Source: Bradyrhizobium sp. CCGB01 (GTDB lineage: Bacteria; Pseudomonadota; Alphaproteobacteria; Rhizobiales; Xanthobacteraceae). Taken from it: 64,000 nt of DNA. Below the pieces are notes generated by a model. That model worked only from the letters and a program-made list of their open reading frames with translations. It ran no database searches and was not told the origin of the DNA. The stretch is from the NCBI RefSeq assembly GCF_024199795.1, contig NZ_JANADK010000001.1, positions 7,378,001 to 7,442,000 of the forward strand. Direction: 5' to 3'. The stretch's first letter is position 1, and each line of letters starts with the position of its first letter. The translations under genes were made by a program, and so were the position numbers. Shown here piece by piece: positions 43,954 to 52,856 of this stretch.

Positions 43954-44424
43954 CTACGGCGCAGTCGCCTTGGTCGCGATCGCATGCAGGGCGCCGGTCA
44001 TCGCGGTAACCGCAGCCTTGGCCGGCTCGCCGACACCGTGACGCCCGGCGAGCCAGGCGGGATCGTTGTAGGACAGCCAGGTCGCGCCTTGTTCGTCCTG
44101 CCAGACCAGCGCTTTCAGCGGCAGGTCGATGCCGATGGTCTGAGCCTGCTGCATCAACGGCGTGCCACCCTTGGCGTTGCCGAAGATGATGAGATCAGTC
44201 GGCCGCAACGTCAGACCCACGGCGGCGGCGCCCGCGGCATGATCGACATGGGCGAACACGGTGAGGCCCTTGGCGTTCACTTCGGCCTCCAGTCGCTTCA
44301 TCGTGTCTTCGGGCCCGAAGTTGCTCTTGATGGTGATGAGTCCGTCTGCGGCCATTGCCTGTGTCTCCCATGAGCATATCGCTGCGACCAGAGCGAGGAT
44401 CCTGATCAGTGCCGAAAGCCTCAT
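43954..44424 (-). CDS. DUF302 family periplasmic protein
   Basis: 156 residues: a signal peptide (MRLSALIRILALVAAICSWETQAMA) and a DUF302 domain (FGPEDTMKRLEAEVNAKGLTVFAHVDHAAGAAAVGL and LRPTDLIIFGNAKGGTPLMQ). The start is at 44424, seven bases after the cytochrome gene. DUF302 proteins are often found beside sulfur or quinone enzymes; the biochemical role is unknown. Confidence 0.85.
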   Translation of the reverse strand: MRLSALIRILALVAAICSWETQAMAADGLITIKSNFGPEDTMKRLEAEVNAKGLTVFAHVDHAAGAAAVGLTLRPTDLIIFGNAKGGTPLMQQAQTIGIDLPLKALVWQDEQGATWLSYNDPAWLAGRHGVGEPAKAAVTAMTGALHAIATKATAP

Positions 44425-44431
44425 CGCCCGC

Positions 44432-44980
44432 TCACTTCTTGCGGAACAGTTTGGCCGGATCGAATTCCGGCTCCGGAACGAAGCCGTCGCGATTGGGCAT
44501 TTTGATTTTCGGCAGGCTGTCCTTGTCGACCTTGCCGTCCGCAGCAACGATGCCGTTGAGGCTCAGGATGTAGGCGGTGACGGCGTAGGTTTCGTCGGTG
44601 CTGAGCGAGCCCGGCGTCGGATAGGGCATCGCGCGATGAATGTAGTCGAACAAGGTCGTCGCATAGGGCCAGAAGCTGCCGACGGTCTTGACCGGCATGT
44701 TGGAGGCGAGCGTCCCCTGCCCGCCGGCAAGCCGATCCTTGATGCCGCCCTGGCCGTTGTCACCATGACAGGCTGCGCAATTGTCGGAAAACACCTGCTT
44801 GCCCTGCGCGACCGTACCGCTGCCGTCAGGCAGGCCTTTGCCGTCGGGGCCGATATCGATATCCCACAGCTTGATCTCGGCCGGCGTTGCGGGACGGCCG
44901 AAATCGAACGCCAACGCGGGGGCTGCGAGCAAACCAGTCGCGAGGATGCCGGCGAGAAACAGCTTGCTATGCGAGGACAT
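44432..44980 (-). CDS. soxD: c-type cytochrome subunit of a SoxCD-like sulfite/sulfur dehydrogenase
   Basis: 182 residues with signal peptide (SHSKLFLAGILATGLLAAPALA), one haem-binding NCAACHGDN (CXXCH) and RAMPYPTPGSLSTDETYAVTAYIL, where the Met is the likely sixth ligand. The single-haem, ~180-residue form fits SoxD/SorB-type electron acceptors of molybdenum sulfite dehydrogenases. It overlaps the soxC 3' end by 14 bases. Confidence 0.85.
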   Translation of the reverse strand: MSSHSKLFLAGILATGLLAAPALAFDFGRPATPAEIKLWDIDIGPDGKGLPDGSGTVAQGKQVFSDNCAACHGDNGQGGIKDRLAGGQGTLASNMPVKTVGSFWPYATTLFDYIHRAMPYPTPGSLSTDETYAVTAYILSLNGIVAADGKVDKDSLPKIKMPNRDGFVPEPEFDPAKLFRKK

Positions 44981-46238
44981 TGCGGACCCTCCCGGCCTCA
45001 TCGATGCTCCAGGTCTGCTGGGCGTTGTAGTGAAACAGCGCATTGCTCCCCATCGCGGCGATGAAGGACTGCCGGTCCGGCTGAACGTTGCCCTTCTCGT
45101 CGGTCGAGCGGCTCACGATCTTGGTCGACTTGCCGTCCCAGACCCAATCCATCTGGAAGCGTACCTGCGCCTTCGACAGCACCGGCAGGCTCAGTTGCGC
45201 CTGCTTCCACGTCTTCGCGCCGTCGGTCGAGATCTCGACCTTGGCGATCTTGCCATGGCCGCTCCAGGCAAGGCCGGAGATGCGGTTGTAGCCCGGCTGA
45301 ATCTGCATCATGCCCGAGGGCTGCGTGATGACCGAATTGGTTTCCATCCTGAGCTGGAATTGCCGCGCCTTGCCGTCCGCCAGCAGCTGCGTGTAGCGCG
45401 CCGTCTCCCAGCGCGTCATCCAGGGCGCGTTGCCGAATTTGAGGCGGCGCAGCCATTTGATGTTGAGGTTGCCCTCGAAGCCCGGCATCACGAGCCGCAT
45501 CGGAAAGCCGTGTGCAGGCCGCAGCGGCTCGCCGTTCTGCCCATAGGCGACGAAGGCTTCGTTGACGATCTCGTCGGTGAGCGGGATGCTGCGATCGACG
45601 CCTGCGCCGTCGCCGCCCTCGGCCAGCATCCAGTTCGAGCCCTTGTCCTTGGCGACGAGGTCGATCAGGAATTTCAGCGGCACGCCGGTCCATTCATTGG
45701 TGCTGACGAGACCATGCGTGTTCTGCACCGTGATGTCGGGATCGGCCTTTTTCCAGTTTTCCCAGCCGTTGCCGGTGCATTCGATGAACACGACGCGCGT
45801 CACCGACGGCATCCGCTTCAGGTCCTCGACACTGAACACCAGCGGCTTTTGCACAAGGCCATGGATGAGGAGCCGGTGCTGCGCCGGATCGATATCGGGC
45901 ACGCCGGAATGACTGCGCTCGTAATGCAGATCGGTCGGCGTGATGTTGCCGACGAGCTTATGGTGCGGCGTCTTGGAATTGATGGCATCGCCGGGGTCGA
46001 CGTTGCGCTTGCCCGGTGTGGACTCCGGAATGCGATCGAGCTTTGCGAAACGGGAGCGCTCGCTGTGTGCGCTGAGATCGGCGCCGGGGCCGCGATCGGG
46101 AATGTCGGCCAGTATCTCGGCGCCGGCCGCCTCGGTCGCGACCGCGCCCAAAATGCCCGCCGAGAGGCCTCCCACGAAGCCGCGGCGTGACACATTCGCA
46201 GGTCGTGGCAATATCTCAGTCGGAGTCTTGGACGACAT
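44967..46238 (-). CDS. soxC: SoxC/SorA-type molybdenum sulfite dehydrogenase
   Basis: 423 residues. A Tat signal (VSRRGFVGGLSAGILGAVATEAAGA) precedes the oxidoreductase molybdopterin domain with ECTGNGWENW (the Cys ligand of Mo) and LVSTNEWTGVPLKFLID, and the C-terminal Mo-co dimerisation domain (SGLAWSGHGKIAKVEISTDGAKTWKQA). Together with the cytochrome it should oxidise sulfite, or sulfane sulfur as SoxCD. No soxXYZAB genes are in the window, so the free-sulfite (or partial Sox) role is more likely. Confidence 0.92.
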   Translation of the reverse strand: MSSKTPTEILPRPANVSRRGFVGGLSAGILGAVATEAAGAEILADIPDRGPGADLSAHSERSRFAKLDRIPESTPGKRNVDPGDAINSKTPHHKLVGNITPTDLHYERSHSGVPDIDPAQHRLLIHGLVQKPLVFSVEDLKRMPSVTRVVFIECTGNGWENWKKADPDITVQNTHGLVSTNEWTGVPLKFLIDLVAKDKGSNWMLAEGGDGAGVDRSIPLTDEIVNEAFVAYGQNGEPLRPAHGFPMRLVMPGFEGNLNIKWLRRLKFGNAPWMTRWETARYTQLLADGKARQFQLRMETNSVITQPSGMMQIQPGYNRISGLAWSGHGKIAKVEISTDGAKTWKQAQLSLPVLSKAQVRFQMDWVWDGKSTKIVSRSTDEKGNVQPDRQSFIAAMGSNALFHYNAQQTWSIDEAGRVRNVLA

Positions 46239-46360
46239 ATTCGCCTCCGTTTACCAATCGTGCTTTTGGGAAATTACGTCCGCCTTCATGTCCCCAAATC
46301 TAGCGGACGCTGCGAAGATGGCTCGTTAGGTGATGTTAGAAGGAATGAGCGTCGGTGAAT

Positions 46361-46699
46361 TCACGCGTCCCTGAAAGCCTCGTGCGCGCGGGTCGAATAG
46401 ACCAACGCCGCACCGGCATTGACCGAGATTGCGGTGCCGAGCGCCTCCGCAATCTCGCCCTCACTCGCGCCATGTTTTTTCGCTTCAGCGGCGTGAACAG
46501 TGATGCAGCCGTCGCAGCGCAGACTGATGGCGACGGCGAGCGCGATCAGCTCGCGCGTCTTCGCATCGAGATGACCGGTCTTGGCGCCTGCGCCGCTCAG
46601 GGTCGCGTAACCCTTGACCGTATCCGGCGCCAGCTTCCCGATCTCGCCGACGCCCGCGACGACCTGACGGCGGTAGTTGTTCCAGTCGAGCATTGCCAT
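46361..46699 (-). CDS. carboxymuconolactone decarboxylase/AhpD-like protein
   Basis: 112 residues. AhpD-like core LDAKTRELIALAVAISLRCDGCITVHAAEAKKHGASEGEIAEALGTAI (given by ends: LDAK and GTAI), with the CXXC pair (CDGC) and following His, as in alkylhydroperoxidase D-type redox proteins. Start at 46699 preferred (GGAAG upstream). Divergent from an AraC regulator 106 bases away, which probably controls it. Confidence 0.88.
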   Translation of the reverse strand: MAMLDWNNYRRQVVAGVGEIGKLAPDTVKGYATLSGAGAKTGHLDAKTRELIALAVAISLRCDGCITVHAAEAKKHGASEGEIAEALGTAISVNAGAALVYSTRAHEAFRDA

Positions 46700-46805
46700 G
46701 TTATGCTTCCTCGCTGCCTTGACGCGCACAGGTTAGATGCGCTTTGCCGCTCCGTGGATGGCCAGGCGGCTCGGAGACATGTCCGGGCGGATCAAGGGGA
46801 GAGAA

Positions 46806-47741
46806 ATGTCCGAGACGGACGCGGCGGAGCTGTTGAAGGCGATGGTGCCGCTGTTCAGGATCCGTCCCGTGTTCGAGGACTCCTGCAAGTTCGGCGGCGG
46901 CTGGGAGTCGCTGCACGCGCCAAACGGCAGAGGATGGGCGCAATTCCACATGGTCACACGCGGCTCTTGTGTGGTCGAGCGCCCGGGCCTTGACCCGCTG
47001 AGGCTGGAGGCTGGTGACATTCTGCTGCTGCCGCACGGCGACAGTCACGCGGTCCGCAGTCGAACGGGGCGCGCTGCCGGGCGGATCAAGACCGAGGTCC
47101 GAAATGGCGTCCGCCAGCGCGCGACGGTTGATGCCGAGGTCGATACAGAGCTGCTGTGTGGCCGGTTTCTGTTCGAGACGACGGACGAGAACCCGCTGAT
47201 TGCCGCCCTTCCCGACGAGATCATCCTGCGCACAGCGGGCGAGCCGTTGCTGGAGAGGTTTCGGCGCCTGTTGACCGATATCCGCGAAGAGCTGGATGCC
47301 GGGAGGGTCGGGTCGGAGGTGGTTGCGGCCGATCTCGCGAGGGCGCTGTTCGTCATGATGCTGCGCGACCATCTCGCAGACGACGCAACCGGCAATGGGA
47401 CGGTGTCGCTCTTGCGCGACCGCACCACGGCCCGTGTCGTGTCCGCGATCCTCGGCGATCTCGCCCGGGACTGGACGCTCGATGAGATGGCGGCCGTTGC
47501 GATCACCTCGCGCGCGACATTGGTGCGGGCATTTCAAAAGCGTGCGGGGATCGCACCGATGGCGTTCTTGTCCGATTTGAGATTGACGATCGCTCGCAAG
47601 CGGCTGGCCGGTACCTCCGATCCGATCGCGAAAATCGCGGGCGAGGTCGGCTATGCGTCCGAAGGCGCCTTGAGCAAGGCCGTCATGCGCAGATACGGCA
47701 TACGACCCGGCGCCCTGCGCATGGCGAAGCCGCAGCAGTAG
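46806..47741 (+). CDS. AraC family regulator with cupin-type N-terminal domain
   Basis: 311 residues from the ATG at 46806 (GGGGAGAG upstream). Residues up to about 180 are an AraC-type cupin (RLEAGDILLLPHGDSHAV); the C-terminal ~100 residues carry two helix-turn-helix motifs (WTLDEMAAVAITSRATLVRAFQKRAGIAPMAFL and DPIAKIAGEVGYASEGALSKAVMRRYGIRPG). Divergent from the AhpD-like gene, a common partner of this AraC group. Confidence 0.9.
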   Translation: MSETDAAELLKAMVPLFRIRPVFEDSCKFGGGWESLHAPNGRGWAQFHMVTRGSCVVERPGLDPLRLEAGDILLLPHGDSHAVRSRTGRAAGRIKTEVRNGVRQRATVDAEVDTELLCGRFLFETTDENPLIAALPDEIILRTAGEPLLERFRRLLTDIREELDAGRVGSEVVAADLARALFVMMLRDHLADDATGNGTVSLLRDRTTARVVSAILGDLARDWTLDEMAAVAITSRATLVRAFQKRAGIAPMAFLSDLRLTIARKRLAGTSDPIAKIAGEVGYASEGALSKAVMRRYGIRPGALRMAKPQQ

Positions 47742-47787
47742 CGACCGTCAGGACAGCGGTTCCCACAGGGGCCCATTTCCCGCAAAG

Positions 47788-47812
47788 GAACTTGGGGCCG
47801 TCCTTCGAGTTC
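47788..47812 (+). promoter_or_regulatory. sigma-EcfG-like promoter candidate for the KaiC-kinase operon
   Basis: GGAAC at 47788-47792, 17 bases, then GTT at 47810-47812, the general-stress sigma pattern of alphaproteobacteria (GGAAC-N16/17-CGTT), about 100 bases upstream of the KaiC start. The base before GTT is A, not C. The motif also forms a GGAACT/AGTTCC inverted repeat. Confidence 0.5.
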
Positions 47813-47910
47813 CTTATCGACATTCCCTTTTCGGTGGAAGCCTTTGGCTGCCAGCCGCGGGACTCAACACCCATGACGCCCTTTCCGGGGTAAAAGCGTC
47901 AGGACGTTCG

Positions 47911-49422
47911 ATGATCACCACAGCCAGCGCCGCTCAGGACGGTGAGCCGGATTTGCCGAGGGTTTCGACCGGCAGCGAGGGGCTCGACGACATCCTCGGA
48001 GGCGGCTTCGACGCCAATCGGATGTATCTCTACGAGGGACGGCCCGGCACCGGCAAGACCACCATAGCGCTGCAATTCCTGCTGAAGGGCGCCCGTAACG
48101 GCGAACGCGTGCTTTACATCTCGCTATCCGAAACCAGGCCCGAGCTGGACCTCGTGGCGCAGCGGCACGGCTGGTCGCTCGAAGGGGTCGACATCTTCGA
48201 ACTGGTGCCGGCGGAGACGACCCTCGATCCCGACCGCGAGCTCACGGTGTTTCATCCGGCCGAGATGGAGCTGAACGAAACGACCGGCCTGATCTTCAGG
48301 GAGGTCGAACGGATCAATCCGACCCGCGTGGTGCTCGACAGCCTCTCCGAACTGCGCCTGCTTGCCCAGAACCCGCTCCGTTACAGGCGCCAGGTACTGG
48401 CGCTGAAGCATTTCTTCACCAACCGCAACTGCACGGTCGTGCTGCTCGACGATCTTTCGTCATCCCAGGACGACCTCCAGCTCCACTCCATTGCGCACGG
48501 CGTGGTGATGCTCGAACAACTTGCCCTCGACTACGGCGCAGAACGGCGGCGGCTTCGTGTGATCAAGATGCGCGGTATTCGTTTTCGCGGCGGCTTCCAC
48601 GATTTCACGATCGAGCGGGGAGGCTTGCGGATTTTTCCCCGCCTGGTCGCGGCCGAGCATCATAAGGCCTTCCTGGGCGAGTTCACGCCGAGCGGCAACG
48701 CGGAGATCGACCAGCTTCTGGGCGGCGGTCTCGAGCGCGGCACGAACGCGCTTCTCATCGGCTCCGCCGGCGTCGGTAAATCGTCCCTTGCGCTGACCTA
48801 TGCGATCGCGGCGGCCGAGCGAGGCGAGCACGCGGTATTCTTCGCGTTCGATGAGGGCCGAGGCACCGTCGAGGCTCGCGCGAAGTCGCTTGGCTTGCCC
48901 GTCGAAAAGCACTTCGCATCGGGACTGATCCGGTTTCAACAGATCGATCCGGCCGAGCAGTCCCCGGGCGAGTTCGCCGCAAACGTGCGGAAAAGCGTCG
49001 AAGCCGACAATGCCCGCATTGTCATCATCGACAGCCTGAACGGCTATCTGAACGCCATGCCCGACGAGCGATTTCTCGTCCTCCAGATGCACGAGCTCCT
49101 GACCTATCTGGGGCAGCAAGGCGTGATGACCATTCTGATCCTTGCCCAGCATGGGCTGGTCGGGCCGATGGAGACGCCGCTCGACATAAGCTATTTGAGT
49201 GATGCGGTGCTGATGCTGCGCTATTTCGAGTCGGCCGGAACGGTTCGGCGCGCATTGTCGGTCGTCAAGAAGCGCAGCGGCCATCATGAGCATACCATCC
49301 GCGAGTTTCGCCTCACCGGCGCCGGCATCACGCTCGGGCCGCCGCTGAAAAACTTCAGCGGCATCTTTTCCGGCACGCCGCAATATACCGGCACGACAAT
49401 GCCGGGAGGATCGCTGGAATGA
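47911..49422 (+). CDS. KaiC-like double ATPase domain protein
   Basis: 503 residues with two RecA/KaiC domains: the first with Walker A GRPGTGKT (residues 43-50), the second with GSAGVGKS (284-291). The catalytic acidic pair of KaiC is changed: domain 1 has SE (E74), domain 2 has DE (D314, E315). Both domains carry KaiC linkers (STGSEGLDDILGGG and GNAEIDQLLGGG). In the region aligned to the KaiC phosphosites, the sequence is DISYLSDAVLMLRYFE, so one Ser is kept and the Thr appears as Tyr. No kaiB follows. The TGA overlaps the kinase ATG, so the two are coupled. Function likely ATP-dependent signalling rather than a true clock. Confidence 0.88.
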   Translation: MITTASAAQDGEPDLPRVSTGSEGLDDILGGGFDANRMYLYEGRPGTGKTTIALQFLLKGARNGERVLYISLSETRPELDLVAQRHGWSLEGVDIFELVPAETTLDPDRELTVFHPAEMELNETTGLIFREVERINPTRVVLDSLSELRLLAQNPLRYRRQVLALKHFFTNRNCTVVLLDDLSSSQDDLQLHSIAHGVVMLEQLALDYGAERRRLRVIKMRGIRFRGGFHDFTIERGGLRIFPRLVAAEHHKAFLGEFTPSGNAEIDQLLGGGLERGTNALLIGSAGVGKSSLALTYAIAAAERGEHAVFFAFDEGRGTVEARAKSLGLPVEKHFASGLIRFQQIDPAEQSPGEFAANVRKSVEADNARIVIIDSLNGYLNAMPDERFLVLQMHELLTYLGQQGVMTILILAQHGLVGPMETPLDISYLSDAVLMLRYFESAGTVRRALSVVKKRSGHHEHTIREFRLTGAGITLGPPLKNFSGIFSGTPQYTGTTMPGGSLE

Positions 49423-51125
49423 GCTCGAACCGCGATCGCCACATTCTCGTCTACGCACCGATCGGCCGCGACGGAGCGGCGTCCACCGAGCTTTTCCGCA
49501 GCTCGAATCTGGAAGCGGTCAACTGCCGTAGCCTCCCGGAACTCGTCAGCGAGATGGGCGCCGGGGTCGGCGCGGTTTTTCTTGCCGAGGAAGGACTGTT
49601 CGGCAAGGACATGACCGCACTGGCAGAGTGGGTCGAGAGGCAGCCGCCATGGTCCGACCTCCCTTTCGTCATCCTGACCAGCCACCGCGAGCAGCCGCCG
49701 GTCGTCGCCTGGCGCCGCCAGATCGTCGAGGTTCTCCGCAACGTCTCCCTGCTCGAGCGGCCGGTTCAGCCCATGACGCTGACCAGCACGATCCAGTCGG
49801 CGCTGAGAGCACGCCGGCGTCAGTATGAAATCCGGGCCTTGTTCGAGGCCCGCGAGCAGACCGCTCAGCAACTCGAAAAGCTCGTGGTCGAGCGCACGCG
49901 GGCGCTGGCGGAGGCCAACGAGCAACTGCGCGTCGAGATGGACGAGCGCGCCCGGGTCGAGGAGACGCTTCGGCAAGCCCAGAAGATCGAAGCCATCGGA
50001 CAGCTGACCGGCGGGGTGGCGCACGACTTCAACAATCTGCTGATGGTGATCTCCGGCGGCCTCGACATCCTCGACCGCCAGACCGATCCGGCCCGTCGTC
50101 GCCGGCTCATGGACGGGATGGTCCAGGCCGCCCAGCGCGGCGCCAGCCTGACGAGGCAACTTCTTGCGTTCTCCCGCCGGCAGACGCTCCGGCCCGAGCC
50201 CGTCGACGTCGCCTCGCAGATGGGAGGCATGCGCGAACTGCTCGATCGAAGCCTGAGAGGCGACGTCCATGTCGAGTTCGATTTTCCGGACACGCTCTGG
50301 CCGGTGGAGGTCGATCCCGGCGAGCTCGAACTCGTGATCCTCAACCTCGCCGTCAACGCCCGTGACGCCATGCCCAATGGCGGCACGATCCTCGTGCGCG
50401 GGGAAAATCTGCCCGATCTGAATGACGCGCAGATCGCCGGAGACTACGTGCGCCTGTCCGTCGTCGATACCGGTGTCGGCATGGGTCCGGAGATCCTGTC
50501 GCGCGTTTTCGAACCATTCTTCACGACCAAGGAGGTCGGAAAGGGCTCGGGGCTCGGGCTGGCCCAGGTCCATGGCTTTGCGACGCAATCACGGGGTACG
50601 GTCCGCATCCGATCGGAAGTCGGCCAAGGCACCAGCATCGAACTTTACCTGCCGCGATCGCTCAGCCTTCCCTCCGGGGAGCGGCATCCCATCGATCTCA
50701 ACAGGGCGCGGCCGAAAAGGAGCAATCATGGCCGAATCCTTCTGGTCGAGGACGATGACGAGGTTGCCGCACTGGTGAGCGAGATGCTCGGGCAGCTCGG
50801 CTACGAGGTCACGCGCGCGGCGAGTGGCGCGGCCGCGCTCGGTGCCCTGGCCGACGGACGCGCCGTCGACCTCATCTTTTCCGATATCATGATGCCCGGC
50901 GGCATGAATGGGGTCGAGCTGGCGCGGGAGATCAAGAGACGGCGAAGCGACATACCCGTCCTTCTGACCAGCGGATACTCCGAGGCGGCAGTTCACGACG
51001 TCGAATTGGCGGGCCTGCAGATCCTGCCGAAACCCTATCATCTCGACGAGCTGGCCGCGGCGCTCAGCGCGGCAAGGTCAGGATCCGGGCTCGATTCGGA
51101 GTCCAAGCGTTCCAGCCGGTATTGA
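49419..51125 (+). CDS. hybrid histidine kinase with C-terminal receiver, KaiC partner
   Basis: 568 residues. An N-terminal ~125-residue receiver-like domain lacks the Asp phosphoacceptor (HILVYAPIGRDGAAS...). A coiled coil (LVVERTRALAEANEQLRVEMDERARVEE) leads to HisKA with GGVAHDFNNLL (H202), an HATPase with NLAVNARDAM, DTGVGMG and GKGSGLGL, and a receiver with the acceptor Asp in FSDIMMPGG (D489). No membrane helix, so a cytosolic sensor kinase. KaiC-coupled kinases usually take input from the KaiC ring; the pseudo-receiver is the likely contact (inference). Confidence 0.92.
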   Translation: MSSNRDRHILVYAPIGRDGAASTELFRSSNLEAVNCRSLPELVSEMGAGVGAVFLAEEGLFGKDMTALAEWVERQPPWSDLPFVILTSHREQPPVVAWRRQIVEVLRNVSLLERPVQPMTLTSTIQSALRARRRQYEIRALFEAREQTAQQLEKLVVERTRALAEANEQLRVEMDERARVEETLRQAQKIEAIGQLTGGVAHDFNNLLMVISGGLDILDRQTDPARRRRLMDGMVQAAQRGASLTRQLLAFSRRQTLRPEPVDVASQMGGMRELLDRSLRGDVHVEFDFPDTLWPVEVDPGELELVILNLAVNARDAMPNGGTILVRGENLPDLNDAQIAGDYVRLSVVDTGVGMGPEILSRVFEPFFTTKEVGKGSGLGLAQVHGFATQSRGTVRIRSEVGQGTSIELYLPRSLSLPSGERHPIDLNRARPKRSNHGRILLVEDDDEVAALVSEMLGQLGYEVTRAASGAAALGALADGRAVDLIFSDIMMPGGMNGVELAREIKRRRSDIPVLLTSGYSEAAVHDVELAGLQILPKPYHLDELAAALSAARSGSGLDSESKRSSRY

Positions 51126-51206
51126 TGTCGCGCGGTGCCGAAGGCGATCGACGGCCAGCCTCCAGCGCTGCAAGGCGATGTCCGGGGCTACATAGATCTC
51201 CTTCGC

Positions 51207-51224
51207 GCTTGATCTGAATCAAGC
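51207..51224. promoter_or_regulatory. FixK/FNR-type box 1
   Basis: GCTTGAT-CTGA-ATCAAGC, with 7-base perfect arms, matches the TTGAT-N4-ATCAA FNR/FixK consensus. It is about 80 bases upstream of the gene at 51305 and downstream of the kinase. Confidence 0.75.
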
Positions 51225-51304
51225 TGCCTCGCGCAACGTCTCCAACAATGACCATACGTCGTCGCAACCTGGCCCAGACATGCGGGGGGCACGGAGCGAC
51301 TGAA

Positions 51305-51760
51305 ATGCCATTGCTGGGGTATTTCTGGAAGGTCGGCGCGGCATTGCTCGCGCTCCTGTTCGTTGCGGACGTTCTCCTGTCCAAGGCACCCGTCATGGAG
51401 AACGCGGCCGTGGATCGGCCGGCCATACGCATTCAGTCGGATCGCAAATGGCCCGAGCGGGTGGTCTTCGACACGCACTCACCGGTGATTGCCGGCGCCG
51501 CGCCCGTGATCTCGATTGCCGAGGCTGCGACTTCGCCCGACCGCGTCAAGCCTCCCGCTCAAGCGGCGGAGAAGCCGGCGGTGGCGAACGCACTCGCGCT
51601 GCTGCCGCGTCCGGATGCGCGCTCGCCCGAAGCAACCGACCGCAAGCGCTCACGCAAGGCCCAGCATGCCGCGATCAGGCCGAAGCGGCAGGTGACGCCA
51701 CCGATCGTTCTTGCAGCGCGGCAGGGGCAGTTCCCATGGTTCGGATTCAGGTCCTGGTGA
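51305..51760 (+). CDS. hypothetical membrane-anchored protein
   Basis: 151 residues. One membrane segment near the start (YFWKVGAALLALLFVADVLL) and then a Pro/Ala/Arg-rich, probably disordered remainder ending FPWFGFRSW. GGAGC precedes the ATG at 51305. Function not recognised; the FixK-type box upstream suggests low-oxygen expression. The next 182 bases (51761-51942) carry only the downstream terminator. Confidence 0.65.
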   Translation: MPLLGYFWKVGAALLALLFVADVLLSKAPVMENAAVDRPAIRIQSDRKWPERVVFDTHSPVIAGAAPVISIAEAATSPDRVKPPAQAAEKPAVANALALLPRPDARSPEATDRKRSRKAQHAAIRPKRQVTPPIVLAARQGQFPWFGFRSW

Positions 51761-51891
51761 CTGAGATCCGGCTGACCGGCACCGACGCGTCCGCACAGTT
51801 TCCAGTCGGCTTCGGCGTTCGGCAACTCGCCGGGCTCGATCGCCGGAGCCGACGAAGAATCCGACGGAAATCCCTCGCGTCCTTCGGCATG

Positions 51892-51918
51892 AAAAAGGCC
51901 CCGGTCGATGCCGGGGCC
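51892..51918 (-). terminator. intrinsic terminator of the outer membrane protein gene
   Basis: Minus strand GGCCCCGG and CCGGGGCC pair over a CATCGA-type loop and are followed by TTTTT, 24 bases past the stop of the gene at 51943. Confidence 0.85.
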
Positions 51919-51942
51919 TGAAGTTGCTGGGAAGACACAAGC

Positions 51943-52698
51943 TCAGTAGCGAGCAGCGACCGGCGCGCCGTAACCGCCGAAGCGGTAGTTCAACCGAAGC
52001 GTGACCATGTCGATATCCTGGCGGACCCCGTTGCCCAGGAGGGTGAAGCCTCCGGGCGTGACCACGCCTGCGAAGGTTGTGTTGTCATTCCCCATCCAGA
52101 GATGGTCGTATTCGACACCGACCGACCAGTTCGGCGTAAAGCCATATTCCCAGCCGACCCCCAGGGCGCCGCCCCAGCGCGTGTGACCTGCGGAGGCCAG
52201 GCCAACCCCGGTGACGTTGTTGAATATATCGAAGCGATTGTTGGTCACGGCGGCGCCGCCCTTTACGTAGAACAGCGACTGGTTCCATGCCCAACCGAGT
52301 TGGACCGTGAACAGACCAATGGCGTCGGTCTTGCCTGTGGTCGAGATCAAGGGATCGATCAGGCTGACACGCGTGTTCTTGATGTCGGCCCAATCGCCCT
52401 GTGCTTCCAGGCCCAGCACAAATTGATTGGTTTGCCAGCGGTACCCGATCTGTCCGCCCACGAGTCCGCCGGAGCGATCAGCGCAACCGCCAGCGACATT
52501 CCCGGCGGGCGTTACGAAATCCAAGCAATTATGGGTCTGTCCCCAGCCGCCATTGGCGCCAATGTAGAATCCGCTCCAGCTGTAGACGGCCACCACCGGT
52601 GCCGGCGGCGGCGCCTTGACGGCCATGTCGGCTGCCATGGCGGGAGCCGCCACGCTCAGCGCCGCGAAGCTGATCGCAGCAATCGAAAGCTTTCTCAT
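51943..52698 (-). CDS. outer membrane beta-barrel protein (Omp25/31-like)
   Basis: 251 residues. Signal peptide MRKLSIAAISFAALSVAAPAMAA, then the MAVKAPPPAPVVAVYSWSGFYIGANGGWG opening typical of alphaproteobacterial porin-like beta-barrels, alternating aromatic strands (FVLGLEAQGDW, YVKGGAAVT, WSVGVEYDHLWMG) and a C-terminal strand LRLNYRFGGYG. Eight-stranded barrel expected; no evidence of a porin channel. Confidence 0.88.
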   Translation of the reverse strand: MRKLSIAAISFAALSVAAPAMAADMAVKAPPPAPVVAVYSWSGFYIGANGGWGQTHNCLDFVTPAGNVAGGCADRSGGLVGGQIGYRWQTNQFVLGLEAQGDWADIKNTRVSLIDPLISTTGKTDAIGLFTVQLGWAWNQSLFYVKGGAAVTNNRFDIFNNVTGVGLASAGHTRWGGALGVGWEYGFTPNWSVGVEYDHLWMGNDNTTFAGVVTPGGFTLLGNGVRQDIDMVTLRLNYRFGGYGAPVAARY

Positions 52699-52856
52699 GT
52701 CTCGTCCCCTTCTAGTTCTTTTCGTTCAAAAATGGGCACCTATGCTGGGTGGCGTGCATAAGTCGCGCGAACATCCAGAAGTTTACGCGGCAGACGACTC
52801 CAGGCCCGTAACAAAATGGCAACACCCAGGCGCCATTTCTATGCACGGTAAGATGC

